Shown here one piece after another: positions 22,437 to 31,483 of a stretch of 36,487 bases of DNA. The notes beneath the pieces are model-generated. The model worked only from the letters and a program-made list of their open reading frames with translations, had not been told where the DNA came from and did no database searches. Origin of the DNA: an uncultured Alphaproteobacteria bacterium (GTDB taxonomy: Bacteria; Pseudomonadota; Alphaproteobacteria; UBA8366; JADFVY01). The stretch is taken from NCBI GenBank assembly GCA_947259795.1, contig CAMYNJ010000140.1, positions 1 to 36,487 of the forward strand, written 5' to 3'. The position numbers and the translations under genes were made by a program. The stretch's first letter is position 1. Each line of letters begins with the position of its first letter.

Positions 22437-24134
22437 TCAGGCGGCCTCGACGAGATCGGCCCGTTCGGCGGGCAGCGTGATCGTTACCGTCGTGCCTTCG
22501 CCGACTTTGCTCCGGATCTCGATGCGGCCGCCATGCAGCTTCACCATGGCCGCAGCCAGCGGAAGACCCAGACCGGTGCCGCCCTGCAGCCGCGTCATCG
22601 GCGAGCCGATCTGGTGGAACGGCCGCATGACCAGGGGCAGTTGATCCTCGGGGATGCCGATGCCGGTATCGGACACGCTCAGCCGAACCTGCGCGTCCGC
22701 CAAAAGTTCGGCGTGTAAGGTTATGAGGCCGCCATCCGGCGTGAATTTCACGGCATTGGAAAGAATATTGAGCAGGACCTGTTTCAGGGCCTGTTCGTCG
22801 GCATGAATGCTGTGCAGTTCCGGTGCGATATGGATATCGAAAGCGAGGTTCTTGCTATCCAGGCGCGGCCCGATCATGCGGGCGACCGAGTCCCCCATAT
22901 CCCTGAAGAGGATCTCCGTTTTGTTCAATTGATACTTTCCTGCCTCCACTTTCGACATCTCGAGGACATCGGTAATGATGTTGAGGAGATGCTGCCCGCT
23001 TTCGAGGATATTGGCGGTGTATTCGGCATATTTCTTGTTGTCGAGAGGGCCGTAGATTTCATTTCGCATGGTTTCCGAAAAACCGATGATGGCGTTCAGC
23101 GGCGTCCGCAGCTCATGGCTCATATTGGCCAGGAATTCCGTCTTCGTGCGGTCGGCCGACACCGCCCGGCTCATATTGTTCCACAATGCCAGCTGCTGCT
23201 GCTGCATTCTACGCAGCGTGTACCAGCCCAACAGGCCGATGATCCCGACGACGACCAGGAAACTGGGCAGGATAACGCCGAGAACAAACCGGCTGGGCCT
23301 GTCGGCCCGCCACACCAGATGTCCCATTGAGTCGCCGTTCGGGGCGACCAGCGGAATGATCGGGCCACCTTCCTGTGCCTGCTCGCCAACGGCAACATAC
23401 TGCAGCCCCCTTAGCCCGAAATCCTCGGCCGCCGCTTCGAGAAATCCGTCATCCAGCGGCCGCATGAAGGCGGCAAGAACGGCGTTCTCGGGAGTAATCG
23501 ACAGGTTGGCCAGCAGGTCTTCGTTGTGCGGGTGCACGACCCGGACCGCCGCGAGATACAATTGCCCGCCCATCCTGACGATGCCGCCCGCCGCCGCAAA
23601 TTCGCCCTCGACGGGCGTCCGCGCGCGATCGGCCAATTTCCCGATGCCGCCCTCGATATGCGATGTTATCGGGATCCCGACATGGCTATCCGCTATTTCG
23701 GACTCATGCATATGGCGTATGATTCGGTTGTCCGGCCCGATCGCGAAGCTCGATGCGATCCCGAACGTATCGTACAGATACTCGCTGTCGGCGAAATTTT
23801 CGTCGTACCAGTCGCTGTCGAAGACCCCGCTCAGGTTGAAATAGGCGTCGTCCCACCAGGTGTAGTCGGTCAGGATTTTACTTACATTCCCCAGCGTGAC
23901 GTTCAGGGCCGAACGGGCGAGATGGCGCGATTGCGAAACGGCAATGTCATCCTGGCTTTCGGCCGACCAGAGAACCAGCCCGAGCGTCATGGCGAGGCTC
24001 AAGACCAGCAGCCCCGCCATCATCCGTATCCGCCACGTCAGGCCGTAAATATTTTCGGTATTTGTTTGAGTGTTGCCGGTATCCGAATCGACACCGTCTG
24101 CGACCAGCCGCACCGGCTCCAGTCTATCCTGCAC
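22437..24134 (-). CDS. CHASE4-domain sensor histidine kinase
   Basis: 565 residues from GTG 24134, with AAGGGG six bases ahead. Topology: cytoplasmic N terminus, membrane helix at about 36-58, periplasmic sensor at about 59-280, second membrane helix at about 282-305, then the kinase core. The sensor opens with the CHASE4-like TDYTWWDDAYFNL. The HisKA domain has phospho-acceptor H340 (MSHELRTPLNAIIGFSE). The HATPase domain has the N box NILSNAVKFT, G1 DTGIGIP and G2 GGTGLGLPLAAAMVKLHGG. No response regulator is encoded next to it, so it is an orphan kinase; the signal is unknown. It lacks a receiver domain. Confidence 0.9.
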   Translation of the reverse strand: MQDRLEPVRLVADGVDSDTGNTQTNTENIYGLTWRIRMMAGLLVLSLAMTLGLVLWSAESQDDIAVSQSRHLARSALNVTLGNVSKILTDYTWWDDAYFNLSGVFDSDWYDENFADSEYLYDTFGIASSFAIGPDNRIIRHMHESEIADSHVGIPITSHIEGGIGKLADRARTPVEGEFAAAGGIVRMGGQLYLAAVRVVHPHNEDLLANLSITPENAVLAAFMRPLDDGFLEAAAEDFGLRGLQYVAVGEQAQEGGPIIPLVAPNGDSMGHLVWRADRPSRFVLGVILPSFLVVVGIIGLLGWYTLRRMQQQQLALWNNMSRAVSADRTKTEFLANMSHELRTPLNAIIGFSETMRNEIYGPLDNKKYAEYTANILESGQHLLNIITDVLEMSKVEAGKYQLNKTEILFRDMGDSVARMIGPRLDSKNLAFDIHIAPELHSIHADEQALKQVLLNILSNAVKFTPDGGLITLHAELLADAQVRLSVSDTGIGIPEDQLPLVMRPFHQIGSPMTRLQGGTGLGLPLAAAMVKLHGGRIEIRSKVGEGTTVTITLPAERADLVEAA

Positions 24135-24706
24135 AGTCCACCCCTTTTGTATGTCCCCGAAATCATACTAACAGGTTATTATTAATCTTTGGTTAATAAC
24201 TGCCGGGTCATCCGTTGCGGGCTGCCCGCCCGCGAACCGCCGGCGCCCGGCAAGCACCGCCGCCCCAGATTTGCGCCATCAGCCGCGCCGCCTGTCGCAT
24301 ATAGAGCGCGTCCCCATCGCCGGCAGGAAATAGCCGGACCGTCAAAATAAAAACCCGCCATGGGGCAATAATCCCAAAAAATAAGAACAACTCCCACAAA
24401 TTACTAACGCCCGATCGCCGGTTTTCAAATTATGAAAAAATCAGTTATGGTATTGTTTATATTTGATATTTTACTTATCCAATGGCCCTGTGGGTGCCGC
24501 CGCCGCCCCGCCGAGCCCTTGCAAGTCATTGTATTATTCGTGGGATAAGCCATATATTCTGTGAACGTGTTGCATTTGTTTTGAGCTACCTGAACAGCCG
24601 GTACGCCGATTCGCTTGGATATCCCCTGACAATGTGAACGTTAATCTGACCGTGCCGTCACATGCCGTGAGGCGCGGAACCAACACGCCTGTTAGAGGAA
24701 ATGACA
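24135..24706. other. Long AT-rich divergent region between the histidine kinase and the cold-shock gene
   Basis: About 570 bases. Near the kinase is an imperfect AT-rich inverted repeat (GTTATTA 24175-24181 with TAATAAC 24194-24200). From 24340 to 24480 the DNA is markedly AT-rich with several A- and T-runs. A good promoter for the cold-shock gene is at 24529-24558. A 64-codon minus-strand frame (24208-24399, TTG start) was looked at and not accepted: it has no ribosome site and no recognised domain, although its second half has GC-rich codons. Confidence 0.5.
24529..24558 (+). promoter_or_regulatory. Probable sigma-70-type promoter of the cold-shock gene
   Basis: -35 TTGTAT (24529-24534), an 18-base spacer and -10 TATATT (24553-24558). 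A start point near 24565 would give a leader of about 140 bases before the ATG at 24707, in keeping with the long, temperature-sensitive leaders of cspA-type mRNAs. The hexamers are read by eye. Confidence 0.5.
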
Positions 24707-24916
24707 ATGACGACTGGTACGGTAAAATGGTTCAATGCCGCCAAGGGTTTCGGATTCATCCAGCCGGAAGACGGCTCCAACGATGCCTTCGTGCATATTT
24801 CGGCCGTAGAACGCGCCGGATTGGGCTCGCTTGACGAAGGGCAGAAGGTCTCCTACGAGCTTCAGGCCGGGCAGAACGGCAAGTCTTCCGCCGAGAATCT
24901 GACCATCATCGACTGA
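24707..24916 (+). CDS. Cold-shock protein, CspA family
   Basis: 69 residues. ATG 24707 is chosen because AGAGGA (24694-24699) is seven bases before it; an in-frame ATG at 24701 would be only one base from that site. A single S1-like cold-shock domain with both RNA-binding motifs: RNP1 KGFGFIQ and RNP2 DAFVHIS. It binds single-stranded nucleic acid and melts mRNA structure. A small hairpin, CCGGC-TTCG-GCCGG (24936-24949), follows the stop but has no T-run, so partial read-through into the next small gene is possible. Confidence 0.95.
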   Translation: MTTGTVKWFNAAKGFGFIQPEDGSNDAFVHISAVERAGLGSLDEGQKVSYELQAGQNGKSSAENLTIID

Positions 24917-25018
24917 CGACGCCAAGGCGCCGCCGCCGGCTTCGGCCGGGGGCAGCCGCTGCGCCGTCGATCTGGCGCGCCGCGCCGGCCCCGCAAGCTG
25001 AAGCAGAGGACTACCGAA

Positions 25019-25258
25019 ATGTCGAAACTGATAAGATCGAAGGCCGAGGAGAAGTACGCCGCACTCCAGAAGAAGGACGCGCAGGCCCTCACCGAGCGGG
25101 AAAAGGCACGGCAGAAGGACGCGGAACATGTAGCGAAGCTGCGGGCGCTGCGTCTGGCTAAAGAGGCCGCCGACAGGGAAGCCGCCGCGCAGGCCGAGGC
25201 TGAAAAAGCCGCCGCCAAGACCAAAAAGAAACCATCGCGGTCTGCCAAGGCCGGCTGA
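25019..25258 (+). CDS. Small charged, helical protein of unknown function
   Basis: 79 residues from ATG 25019 with AGAGGA eight bases ahead. The sequence is almost entirely Ala, Lys, Glu, Arg, Gln and Asp, predicted to be one long helix or coiled coil (KAEEKYAALQKKDAQALTE), ending in a Lys-rich tail (KTKKKPSRSAKAG). No cysteine, no hydrophobic segment. The composition resembles small basic proteins found next to csp genes in alphaproteobacteria, which might bind nucleic acid or ribosomes; this is inference. It lies 102 bases after the cold-shock gene, same strand. Confidence 0.65.
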   Translation: MSKLIRSKAEEKYAALQKKDAQALTEREKARQKDAEHVAKLRALRLAKEAADREAAAQAEAEKAAAKTKKKPSRSAKAG

Positions 25259-25310
25259 CGCCGCTCGCCGCGCCCACCAGCGCCGTGGCATCATTGCGTG
25301 CCCCGCCAAC

Positions 25311-25344
25311 AATAAAAACCCCTCCGCCGTCCCGGCCAGAGGGG
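25311..25344 (-). terminator. Intrinsic terminator-like structure on the minus strand
   Basis: Read on the minus strand: CCCCTC, an inner CCG/CGG pairing, GAGGGG, then TTTTT-A-TT. This is a bulged but GC-strong stem followed by a T-run. No minus-strand gene lies immediately to its right (the DUF1622 gene is on the plus strand), so its purpose is unclear. The T-run is absent on the plus strand, so it should not stop transcripts of the small gene at 25019. Confidence 0.45.
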
Positions 25345-25481
25345 CCCCATTGCCCGGTTCCATCCGCGTCGCCATAGCCCCGCGCACCTCCCTGTCCGCG
25401 ACGTCCCGGAGGAAATGAGACGTTGCGGATACAGGGGCACATCCCGCATGATGGGCGCTCCGCCAATCGCAGGAGGCGCCA

Positions 25482-25835
25482 ATGATCCCCTTACGGGAAA
25501 TGTTCGGCATTGCCGGTTTCGTGATCGAGGCGATCGGCGTGATCTGCATCGTCGCCGGTTTCGTTCTTTCGGCGATCTGGTTCGCCGGCCGGTTGCGCCG
25601 GATCTCATCCCTGGACGCCTACCAGCAATTCCGCCAGGACCTCGCCCGATCGATCATCCTCGGGCTCGAATTCCTCATCGCCGGGGATATCATCCGCACC
25701 GTCACCGTCGACCAGACCCTGACGGGCGCGGCGGTCCTGATGCTGATCGTGCTGATCCGCGTGATGCTCAGCCTGATGCTGGAATTCGAGATCGAAGGCC
25801 GCTGGCCCTGGCAGCGCAGGTCGGAGGAAACCTAG
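25482..25835 (+). CDS. DUF1622 family membrane protein
   Basis: 117 residues from ATG 25482 with GCAGGAGG upstream. Three membrane helices, with the family's characteristic core FRQDLARSIILGLEFLIAGDIIRTV (recognised by its first half, RSIILGLEFLIAGD) and the C-terminal LEFEIEGRWPWQ. DUF1622 proteins are small inner-membrane proteins of unknown function. A second frame starting at ATG 25415, also with a GGAGG site, overlaps this gene but reads as a non-coding shadow. Confidence 0.87.
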   Translation: MIPLREMFGIAGFVIEAIGVICIVAGFVLSAIWFAGRLRRISSLDAYQQFRQDLARSIILGLEFLIAGDIIRTVTVDQTLTGAAVLMLIVLIRVMLSLMLEFEIEGRWPWQRRSEET

Positions 25836-26060
25836 AGGCTTTCCCGGCGTATCATTGCGGGGTGCTTGCGAAAGTTGCCAAAACCCGCGGAAATCCCCTT
25901 TGCATGGGCTCGTTCTGCGACTCGATTGCCGCGGCGTCCTTGCCCGCGCCTCCGGCCTCTGTTGCGCCGCGGCCTGGCTTCGGCTACAAGACGCGCCGCC
26001 GGGTCCCTGTATAGCGCGGCGCCGCAATCGTAAGCAGTCGACGGAGTATCGAAAAACGCC

Positions 26061-27740
<1,680 letters not shown>

Positions 27741-27794
27741 GCGAGCAGGCGCGCGTCAGCGTGCCGTGCGCGAGCCGAAGACGCCCGCGAAATA

Positions 27795-28451
27795 TCAGGA
27801 ACTGTTACGATCGGCGCGCAGTTTGGCGATCTTGTTGCGGAGCTGGGCCAGCAGGTCGGCCATGTCGCCGCCGTTCCGGTCCAGCACCGCGGTATATTCC
27901 GCGCGCTGGGTAATCGCCATGCTGGCCCCCTCGACGCGGATATCTACCACCGCGTAGGCGTCGCCATTGACCTTGACCTGCCAGTCCAGCTTAATGGGAG
28001 GCTTGCCGTCGCTTGGCTCGACCTCCGTCATCACCATCTTGTAGCGGTCGCCGGGGTCGCCGACTTCGCGCTTGACCCTGAAGCCCTCTCCGGCATAGGA
28101 GGCGAACAGATGGGCGTAGGTCAGCACCGCGATGTCCTCGTAGAGCTGCGTGAATTCGGCCATCTCTTCCTTCGTCGCCTGGCGGACATAGCGCCCCAGA
28201 ACGAAGCGGCCGATGCGGGGGATGTCGAAGTTCTCCCCCAGCAGGGCGCGAAAGCGCTTCTCCCGTTCGCCGTCAGAAATAGCGGGGTCGGCGAGCTGCA
28301 GGATCGCCCTGTCGCCGAGCTGCTCGACGAATTGCGCGACCGTGCTGCCGGCCCGCGCCGGGCGGACGTCTAAACGTACAGCCAGAAGCGCCGCGCCGAT
28401 GATCGCCACCGCATGGCGGCGCGAAAGGCGGGCAGGCATCTTACGGTGCAT
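27795..28451 (-). CDS. mlaC: MlaC-type periplasmic phospholipid-binding protein (Ttg2D family)
   Basis: 218 residues from ATG 28451, with GGAAAG upstream; it overlaps the end of mlaA by 11 bases. An N-terminal export signal (SRRHAVAIIGAALLAV, with a twin-arginine-like pair) ends near ARAG. The rest matches the MlaC/Ttg2 family: FRALLGENFDIPRIGRFVLG, then the YKMVMTEVEPSDGKPPIKLDWQV beta sheet region (first part: YKMVMTEV) and DIRVEGASMAITQRAEY. MlaC shuttles phospholipids between the outer-membrane MlaA complex and the inner-membrane MlaFEDB transporter. The last partners are not in this window. Confidence 0.9.
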   Translation of the reverse strand: MHRKMPARLSRRHAVAIIGAALLAVRLDVRPARAGSTVAQFVEQLGDRAILQLADPAISDGEREKRFRALLGENFDIPRIGRFVLGRYVRQATKEEMAEFTQLYEDIAVLTYAHLFASYAGEGFRVKREVGDPGDRYKMVMTEVEPSDGKPPIKLDWQVKVNGDAYAVVDIRVEGASMAITQRAEYTAVLDRNGGDMADLLAQLRNKIAKLRADRNSS

Positions 28452-29283
28452 TGGGCTTTCCATCCGTGGGCGCCTCTTCGGGCGGCAGTTCCATATCCAT
28501 ATTATCGAAATCGATTATGCCTGGCGTCCCGGTAGATTCGCCTTCCGGTTCCCGCCCGTTGCGAATCTCATGCGCGCGCCGCTGGCGGTAGGCGCTGCGC
28601 ACCGTAGCATAGAAATCCAACGAGGACTGCCGTAGTTCGTCGATGGTCTGGAGATTGCTGGCGCGCCAGTCTATGGCGTCCACCGCATAGCGGACGCCGG
28701 CGCCCTCCAGCCCGTATTCGTCGCGAATATAACGCCCCACCGGGTCGACGAAACTGTCGACGCCATAGCCGATTCCGTCGCGGAAACTGGACGATCCCAA
28801 AAGCGGCAACACCAGATAAGGCCCCGAATCCACGCCCCAAACTGCCAGTGTCTGGCCGAAATCTTCATAATGTTTGGGGATGCTGGCATCCGTCGCCACG
28901 TCGATAAAGCCGCCCAGTCCCAGGATCGTATTGGTCAGGAAACGCCCGAAGCTGTCGCGCGCGCGCTCGCCCTCGCCCTGCAGAAGCGCGTTCAGGATCG
29001 TGATCGGGCTTGAAAGGTGATCGAGGAAATTGCGGATCCCGACGCGCACGCCCTTGGGCACCACGGTGCGATAGCCGATCGCCGCTGGGCGCAGCACGAC
29101 CTTGTCCGCAGCCTCGTTGAACTGGAAGATGGCCCGGTTCATCGGCTCCAGCGGATCATTGCTCTCAAGGTAATAGGCCCGGTCGTCGGGATCGGATGGC
29201 CGGGTCGCGCAGCCGCCAAGCAGCATCGCGGCGATGAGCGCCATCAGGATAGCCGAGCGTTCAATCGAATCAATCCGAATCAC
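28441..29283 (-). CDS. mlaA: MlaA (VacJ) outer-membrane lipoprotein
   Basis: 280 residues from GTG 29283, chosen because GGAGG stands three bases upstream (a short spacing); alternatives are ATG 29316 and ATG 29244. A lipoprotein signal ends in the lipobox LLGGC. The mature part is typical VacJ: NDPLEPMNRAIFQFN, RVGIRNFLDHLSSPI, DFGQTLAVWGVDSGPYLVLP and DPVGRYI. MlaA forms the pore-like outer-membrane part of the Mla system, removing misplaced phospholipids from the outer leaflet. The C-terminal tail is acidic and Pro-rich. It is translated just before mlaC on the same transcript. Confidence 0.9.
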   Translation of the reverse strand: MIRIDSIERSAILMALIAAMLLGGCATRPSDPDDRAYYLESNDPLEPMNRAIFQFNEAADKVVLRPAAIGYRTVVPKGVRVGIRNFLDHLSSPITILNALLQGEGERARDSFGRFLTNTILGLGGFIDVATDASIPKHYEDFGQTLAVWGVDSGPYLVLPLLGSSSFRDGIGYGVDSFVDPVGRYIRDEYGLEGAGVRYAVDAIDWRASNLQTIDELRQSSLDFYATVRSAYRQRRAHEIRNGREPEGESTGTPGIIDFDNMDMELPPEEAPTDGKPNAP

Positions 29284-29574
29284 GAACCTCCAATACCTGC
29301 ATCCATCAGATTTCATGGCGAAAAAATATTCACGCGGAACTGTTGCCCCAAATGAAGAGCCCGGGTGAATACCCGACTTGTCACCTTGTGAAATCGGCCA
29401 GTATCCCGACAATCCCGGCCGTTGATGCAGGACCCCCCTCTATTGAACCTCGGGCAAACAGCTAACACAACATGCGGGAAAAAACCATATCACATCCGGG
29501 TAGCTGGGCAATGGCCCCCCCGCGGATGCGCGGACCCATTTGAACGGCAAATCGTCAAAACGCCTTCAAGGCGC

Positions 29575-29603
29575 TTTACAAAACATAAAGATATCTTTAT
29601 ATA
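29575..29603 (+). promoter_or_regulatory. Promoter of the sahR-metF-metH operon
   Basis: -35 TTTACA (29575-29580), a 17-base spacer and -10 TATATA (29598-29603). The expected start point is near 29610, about 30 bases before the sahR ATG. The operator palindrome (29585-29600) sits between the two hexamers and reaches into the -10, a layout typical of repression. Confidence 0.75.
29585..29600. promoter_or_regulatory. SahR-type operator palindrome
   Basis: The 16-base perfect palindrome ATAAAGATATCTTTAT. It lies inside the promoter of an operon whose first gene encodes an ArsR-type regulator fused to a methyltransferase-fold domain. An AT-rich palindrome with a GATATC centre agrees with what I recall of SahR sites; the exact published consensus was not checked. 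Confidence 0.75.
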
Positions 29604-29641
29604 TTTATGATCTTCTTTGGCGAGAGTCGGGAAAAGAGATC

Positions 29642-30616
29642 ATGGAAATATTGCTAAGCGGACTTCGCGCCGCTGCCGAACCCAGCAGGTTGCGCCTGCT
29701 CGCGCTGTGCGCCCATGCGGAACTGACGGTCAGCGAACTGGTCCAGATTCTCGGTCAGAGCCAACCCCGCGTTTCGCGCCATCTGAAGCTTCTCTGCGAG
29801 GCCGGGCTTCTGGACCGGTTTCGCGAGGGAACCTGGGCGTTCTATCGGCTTTCGGAGCGGGCGCGCTGCGCCGAACTGGCGCGCGTGCTGATCGACCTCA
29901 TTCCCGAGGACGACGCGACGCTGGCCCTCGACCTGCAGCGCCTGGAGGCGGTGAAGAAAGCGAATTCCGACCGGGCGGCCGAGTATTTCCGGCGCAATGC
30001 CGAGGAATGGGACAAGATCCGCACCCTGCATATCGCCGAGGACGCGGTCGAAGCCGCTCTCCGGGACTTGTTCCCATCAACCGGTATCAAGGATTTCCTC
30101 GACATCGGCACCGGCACGGGAAGGGTTCTCGAACTCTTCGGCCCACGGGTTGAGCGCGGCGTTGGAATTGACATGTCGCGCGAAATGCTAGCGGTCGCCC
30201 GCGCCAAACTGCAGAGAGCGGATTTGCGCAACTGTCAGATTCGCCAGGGCGATATGTATCAGCTGCCCTTCAGCGACGACTCCTTCGACGGCGTCGTCAT
30301 CCATCAGGTCCTGCATTTTGCCGAGGATCCGGCCGAAGCGATCGCCGAAGCCGGCCGTGCATTGCGGCCGGGCGGTCGGCTGGTCGTCGTAGACTTCGCG
30401 CCGCACAACCTGGAAATGCTCCGCGAAGAGCATGCCCATCGCCGCCTTGGCTTCACTGACAGCGAGGTCACCCGCTGGTTCGAACTCGCCGGGCTGTCTC
30501 CCGACAAAACGGTGACGCTGGAAGGCGAACCGCTGACCGTCTGCCTGTGGTTGGCAACCCGCGCCGCCAATGATCCGACAGCCGTAAACAGGAACAACAA
30601 GAAAGAGAGGGCCTGA
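29642..30616 (+). CDS. sahR: SahR-like regulator: ArsR HTH fused to a SAM-methyltransferase-fold domain
   Basis: 324 residues from ATG 29642, after AAGAGA; codons upstream of it in the same frame precede the transcription start. Residues 1-90 are an ArsR-type winged HTH (AAEPSRLRLLALC, ELVQILGQSQPRVSRHLKLL). Residues about 125-310 form a class I methyltransferase fold with motif I FLDIGTGTGRVLELF and LPFSDDSFDGVV. In SahR proteins this domain senses S-adenosylhomocysteine, releasing repression of methionine-cycle genes when it accumulates. The identity is supported by context: metF and metH follow with three-base gaps, and a palindrome overlaps the promoter. Whether the domain also has catalytic activity is unknown. 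Confidence 0.85.
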   Translation: MEILLSGLRAAAEPSRLRLLALCAHAELTVSELVQILGQSQPRVSRHLKLLCEAGLLDRFREGTWAFYRLSERARCAELARVLIDLIPEDDATLALDLQRLEAVKKANSDRAAEYFRRNAEEWDKIRTLHIAEDAVEAALRDLFPSTGIKDFLDIGTGTGRVLELFGPRVERGVGIDMSREMLAVARAKLQRADLRNCQIRQGDMYQLPFSDDSFDGVVIHQVLHFAEDPAEAIAEAGRALRPGGRLVVVDFAPHNLEMLREEHAHRRLGFTDSEVTRWFELAGLSPDKTVTLEGEPLTVCLWLATRAANDPTAVNRNNKKERA

Positions 30617-30619
30617 ACA

Positions 30620-31480
30620 ATGGCCGCATCACCTGCCATAAGCTTTGAAATCTTCCCGCCCAAGACGCCGCAGGGAGAAAGTTCGTTCAATACGGCGCTG
30701 GCGAAGCTTGAAACATTGCGGCCGGCCTTCCTGTCAGTGACTTATGGCGCCGACGGCTCCGGCCAGGAGCGCAGCCTGCATCTGATCGAACGGCTGATTG
30801 AGCGCGATACGCCGCTGGCGGCCCATGTGACTTGCGTGGGCGCGCCCCGCGGGGACGTCGACGCGCTTGCGCACAAATGGCGTGACATGGGTATCGGCCG
30901 CATCGTGGCCCTGCGCGGCGACATGCCGGGCGGCGGCAAATGGCAACCGCATGAGGGCGGTTATGCGCGCGCCTCGGAACTGGTGGCGGGCCTCAGCCGG
31001 ATCGGCGGTTTCGACATCGCGGTCGCGGCCTACCCCGAAGCCCACCCCGACTCGCCATCGTCCCGGGCCGATCTCGATAATCTGAAGGCGAAGCAGGATG
31101 CCGGCGCCGTTTCGGCGATCACCCAGTACTGTTTCGATACCGAGGCGATCCTGCGTTTCCGCGACAATGCCGCAGCGGCGGGTATTACCCTGCCGATCAA
31201 TGTAGGCATCATGCCGATTGTGAATTTCGCCAGCATCGAAAAATTCAGCGCCCGCTGCGGCGCCAGCATCCCGGGCTGGCTCGCGGCCCGCTTCGAAGGG
31301 CTGGAGGATGACCCCCAGACCGCCGCCAGGGTCGCGGCTTCGGTCGCTTTTGAACAATGCCGCAGCCTGATCGAGAGTGGTTTCGACAGCTTCCATTTTT
31401 ATGCGCTGAACCGCGCCGCGCTGTCTCTCGCGGTCTGCCGGGAACTCGGCGTCTCCCCCAAAACGGCGGAGGCCGCCTGA
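30620..31480 (+). CDS. metF: MetF, methylenetetrahydrofolate reductase
   Basis: 286 residues, starting at ATG 30620 three bases after the sahR stop, with GAGAGGG before it. A cytosolic FAD enzyme that reduces 5,10-methylene-THF to 5-methyl-THF, the methyl donor for MetH. The TIM barrel begins with FEIFPPKTPQGE (catalytic Glu region), followed by LSVTYGADGS, HVTCVG and RIVALRGDMPG, then AAYPEAHPDS, AITQYCFDTE, NVGIMPIVNF and DSFHFYALNR. All expected family segments are intact. It is the middle gene of the operon. Confidence 0.95.
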   Translation: MAASPAISFEIFPPKTPQGESSFNTALAKLETLRPAFLSVTYGADGSGQERSLHLIERLIERDTPLAAHVTCVGAPRGDVDALAHKWRDMGIGRIVALRGDMPGGGKWQPHEGGYARASELVAGLSRIGGFDIAVAAYPEAHPDSPSSRADLDNLKAKQDAGAVSAITQYCFDTEAILRFRDNAAAAGITLPINVGIMPIVNFASIEKFSARCGASIPGWLAARFEGLEDDPQTAARVAASVAFEQCRSLIESGFDSFHFYALNRAALSLAVCRELGVSPKTAEAA

Positions 31481-31483
31481 ACC

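Larger units (their letters stand above)
29284..29641. other. Divergent region between mlaA and sahR
   Basis: About 360 bases without a gene. The right-hand part carries the sahR-metF-metH promoter and operator (29575-29603). A short inverted repeat, CGCCTT-C-AAGGCG (29561-29573), lies directly upstream of that promoter. The mlaA leader occupies the left part; no clear mlaA promoter was identified. Confidence 0.5.

Noticed and set aside
24208-24399. 64-codon minus-strand frame (TTG start) upstream of the histidine kinase
   Set aside because: No ribosome site and no family match. The second half has GC-rich codons, so a gene remnant cannot be ruled out, but the evidence is too thin.
24692-25549. 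285-codon minus-strand frame across the cold-shock gene and the small charged protein
   Set aside because: Low-complexity composition and antisense to a certain CspA-family gene. The minus-strand terminator in it (25311-25344) would also interrupt it.
25415-26014. 199-codon frame with a GGAGG site before ATG 25415
   Set aside because: It overlaps the whole DUF1622 gene in another frame and is Arg/Pro-rich; DUF1622 has its own good ribosome site and family motifs.
29413-29641. SAM, SAH or cobalamin riboswitch upstream of the methionine operon
   Set aside because: The transcript leader after the predicted -10 is only about 30 bases, too short for any of these; the protein-type palindrome explains the control.
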